Shown here in pieces: positions 62,003-64,000 of a stretch of 64,000 nucleotides of DNA (within the stretch, counting starts at the first letter, position 1; each line of letters opens with the position of its first letter). Source of the stretch: Venatoribacter cucullus (GTDB lineage Bacteria > Pseudomonadota > Gammaproteobacteria > Pseudomonadales > Oceanobacteraceae); assembly GCF_016132445.1 (NCBI RefSeq), contig NZ_CP046056.1:496001-560000 (forward strand), given 5' to 3'. The translations under genes and the position numbers were made by a program. The notes beneath the pieces were generated by a model. It searched no databases. It was not told the DNA's origin and worked only from the letters and a program-made list of their open reading frames with translations.

Positions 62003-62374
62003 ATGCTCAGTGCTTCATCATCTGATTTGATCCGCACCACCGAGTGCCGTCAGCTGCCGCAGGCTGGTGCCGTGGAAGTGCTGACGCTGGTGAATGGCAC
62101 CGCGTTAGTCATTGCCGCTGACAGCCTCAGTCTGTACCGCAGCCCGCAGCAGGTGGGGGACCCATTGGGTAACGGGCTGGTGGCATCGGTGGCGGTGGCG
62201 CCATTGTTGATGCCCCGGCAAGAGCGTTTTGTGCAGGAGTATCGGGCCGGTTACGTCGGTCTGTGCGATGGCCGGGTGCTGCTGATCAGCCTTAACTTTG
62301 TGCAGCTGTTCGGCAGTAAAGAGGATGCGCTGCACAATCGTCATGAACAGGCCCGCCTGTCGCTGGCACATTGA
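62003..62374 (+). CDS. Hypothetical protein
   Basis: A 123-residue soluble protein. ATG 62003 has a GGGGG site; the frame is open from 61898 but the extension has no support. VEVLTLVNGTALVIAADSLS and YVGLCDGRVLLISLNFVQLF suggest a compact beta-rich fold. No family recognised. It is the only gene between the chemotaxis receptor (divergent) and the RmlD-like gene 96 bases downstream. Confidence 0.55.
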   Translation: MLSASSSDLIRTTECRQLPQAGAVEVLTLVNGTALVIAADSLSLYRSPQQVGDPLGNGLVASVAVAPLLMPRQERFVQEYRAGYVGLCDGRVLLISLNFVQLFGSKEDALHNRHEQARLSLAH

Positions 62375-62470
62375 TTCCTTCCGCATTCGCCTTGGTTTTT
62401 CGCATTGGTTTGTTGCTGATCCGCATCGCGGTATGATGCGCGCCATATCGTTTCTTATGCGGAGTGCTGC

Positions 62471-63298
62471 GTGTCCATCAGCCGTTTTTACACCTATATC
62501 ATTGGCGCCAACCGGCCGGTCGGGCATTTTCTCAGTCGTGCCCTGGCCGCCCAGGATCTGATGTACAAGGGCTTCGGGCTGGAAAGCCGAGAACGCATGA
62601 CCGTGCTGGCGGCTGGCAAACCATTCTTTGTGCTGGTGCCGTCGCTGTTTCATCCGGACGATTACGCCCATCTGCCGTTCTGGCTGGAGCAGGCCGCCGA
62701 AGAAGATGTGCCGGTGGTGTTGTTATCGTCGCTGGCGGTGTTTCCGCCCCGGGCAGACAAGGGCTGGGCTGAACAGGAAGAAACCTTTGCCCATACCGCT
62801 CTGGCGGAAGACTTGCTGGCCATTGAAGCACTGACCCGGCAAAACCGTCGCCATCTTATTTTGCGTATTGGTCAGGGGTTTTCGCTGATGACTCAGGACT
62901 TTGCCAACCAGCTGCTGACGTTAATTCGTGAGCAGGCGCAGCCGGCGCTGGATATGCAGCGTAAGTTCAGCCCGACACCGGCCGATGATGTCGCTGACGT
63001 GATTATTGCCATGCTCAAACAGGCGTCCTGCACCGATGACTTATGGGGCACGTACCATTTTTGCGGGGTCGAGCCGGTCTCGTCCTATGCCTTTGCGGAG
63101 GCCTTGCTGGCGGAAGCCGGGCAATACGAGGATTTGGGGGCGGTGAAGCTGACGTCGCAGGAGGGCGGGGTGATGCCGGCCATCTGGGTGCCCAGTGGCG
63201 ACGATACGCGGTTATTTTATACTTTTGGCATTAAGCCCAAGGCCTGGCGCAAAGGACTGAGCCGGTTAGTGCGGCGGTATTACCGGGCCGACGCCTGA
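62471..63298 (+). CDS. NAD-dependent epimerase/RmlD-like reductase
   Basis: A 275-residue protein with a GTG start (GCGGAGTGCTGC upstream). YTYIIGANRPVGHFLSRALA is a Rossmann-type opening, though it lacks a clean GxxGxxG. VPVVLLSSLAVFPP corresponds to the SS-motif strand of SDR/RmlD enzymes, and TYHFCGVEPVSSYAFAEALL is typical of the RmlD C-terminal region. A YxxxK catalytic pair is not obvious, so it may not be an active dTDP-rhamnose enzyme. The context gives no pathway. Confidence 0.65.
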   Translation: MSISRFYTYIIGANRPVGHFLSRALAAQDLMYKGFGLESRERMTVLAAGKPFFVLVPSLFHPDDYAHLPFWLEQAAEEDVPVVLLSSLAVFPPRADKGWAEQEETFAHTALAEDLLAIEALTRQNRRHLILRIGQGFSLMTQDFANQLLTLIREQAQPALDMQRKFSPTPADDVADVIIAMLKQASCTDDLWGTYHFCGVEPVSSYAFAEALLAEAGQYEDLGAVKLTSQEGGVMPAIWVPSGDDTRLFYTFGIKPKAWRKGLSRLVRRYYRADA

Positions 63299-63323
63299 AC
63301 GGTACGATTACCGCAGTCTTGGT

Positions 63324-63920
63324 TCAGCCCAGGTTCAGCGCCGAAGATTCCTGATACAGACGCATAAGTTTGTCGGTGATGATGGTGCGGATGCCTTCCC
63401 GTTCCAGCGCTGACAGGTTGGGTAGTTCTTTCAGGCGCAGTCGGTTCAGGTGCAGACAGGGCATTTTGTCGTTGAATTCGCGCAAATCACCTTTCATTAA
63501 GACCGGCAGAAAAGGGTCGCTGCTGTTGGAGCGGCGCAGAATCTGGCGGATACCTTCCTGAAACGGAATCGGCACCGAACGCACGTTTTTGTCTTTGTGC
63601 GAAATCACCAGATACAGCCCCTGTTTACCGATCAGATTGCCGGGAATAACGTGCAGGCCGGTGGATTGCACGGCATCCGGGTTCAGATGACTGAAGGTGT
63701 CGTGAAAGGCGTAGGGGTCGGGCAGGATCACCAGCTGGCGGTTGGCTTCTTCGGGAAAGAAGATGCTGTAGTTGGTATACAGCTGACGCACGGTGGATGA
63801 AAACACGCAGAAACGGTTTTCAAACTGTTTCACAAAGGACAGGGCGCGCTGATGCTGATGGATCTTTTGCAGATCCCACACCAGATCCGAATTTTGCTGG
63901 GTTTGATTCAGTGCGTTCAT
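63324..63920 (-). CDS. Hypothetical protein
   Basis: A 198-residue protein. MNALNQTQQNSDLVWDLQ at 63920 has an AGGACAGG site; the open frame continues to 63998 near the window end but has no ribosome site there. It is soluble with mixed helix and strand (FVKQFENRFCVFSSTVRQLY, GLYLVISHKDKNVRSVPIPF). No family recognised. It converges on the RmlD-like gene 26 bases away. Start is uncertain because the window ends nearby. Confidence 0.55.
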   Translation of the reverse strand: MNALNQTQQNSDLVWDLQKIHQHQRALSFVKQFENRFCVFSSTVRQLYTNYSIFFPEEANRQLVILPDPYAFHDTFSHLNPDAVQSTGLHVIPGNLIGKQGLYLVISHKDKNVRSVPIPFQEGIRQILRRSNSSDPFLPVLMKGDLREFNDKMPCLHLNRLRLKELPNLSALEREGIRTIITDKLMRLYQESSALNLG

Positions 63921-64000
63921 AAGCCTGTCCTCTTGATACTCCCGGAAGCGGCGGTATGACCGCAACCCGTCGTGTTGGTTCGCTTGCATACTATGCAAAG

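Noticed and set aside
1-64000. tRNA, rRNA or insertion sequence
   Set aside because: No such sequence was recognised by reading; a tRNAscan or IS search was not possible here.

Overview
The window reads as chromosomal DNA from a free-living, aerobic, probably marine gammaproteobacterium near the Oceanospirillales/Pseudomonadales (Thalassolituus- or Oceanobacter-like). This is inferred from gene content: a Vfr-type CRP, then an OsmC protein, then speD in Pseudomonas order; a DUF1302/DUF1329 pair; gspN-C-D split from other type II genes; two long acyl-CoA dehydrogenases; and a Pseudomonas-type short LOV protein. No rRNA, tRNA, CRISPR array, prophage, insertion sequence or transposase is visible. 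Most of the window is ordinary core genome, with dispersed REP-like repeats in a few intergenic gaps.

Layout. 1-11.8 kb: a cut hemolysin III (PAQR) gene, a GIY-YIG protein, a ceramidase-like lipoprotein whose usual nucleophile position holds Ala, gspN-gspC-gspD, a Maf pyrophosphatase, Fe-superoxide dismutase, a coiled-coil membrane protein, an acyl-CoA dehydrogenase-like protein, two paralogous small exported proteins and a DUF2846 lipoprotein. 11.8-20.5 kb: class I fumarase, PpnN with a CBS protein, an ammonium transporter behind a sigma-54 promoter and followed by 17-bp tandem repeats, a hypothetical gene, purU, two REP pairs and a thiolase. 20.5-29 kb: the DUF1302/DUF1329 pair, a small outer-membrane barrel, srkA, comF, bioB and a SprA-type metalloprotease with a small partner. 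29-34.2 kb: two paralogous acyl-CoA dehydrogenases, the first behind a PsrA-type operator, then a TetR regulator and a ribosome hibernation factor.

34.4-42.2 kb: a HAD phosphatase, a possible trp leader, trpEGDC, a DUF3530 hydrolase, rpe and gph. 42.2-51.7 kb: a stand-alone DUF3369 response regulator, vfr, osmC, speD, an MFS transporter, then an apparent minus-strand unit merR (LitR-like)-rsmC-TonB receptor divergent from a short LOV photoreceptor, and ppa. 51.9-64 kb: a TonB receptor with a substrate-binding-like protein, fbp, mpl-ubiX-hypothetical, a thrombospondin type 3 repeat protein, a chemotaxis receptor, a small unknown protein, an RmlD-like protein and an unknown protein.

The most interesting items are the light-sensing pair (short LOV protein plus a MerR regulator lacking the cobalamin-binding histidine, with paired GTTATACA motifs between them), a hairpin repeat family whose stems covary, a PsrA-like operator over the first acyl-CoA dehydrogenase promoter, the ceramidase homologue without its serine, and the metalloprotease module. 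Identifications rest on reading the translations; no database search was run.
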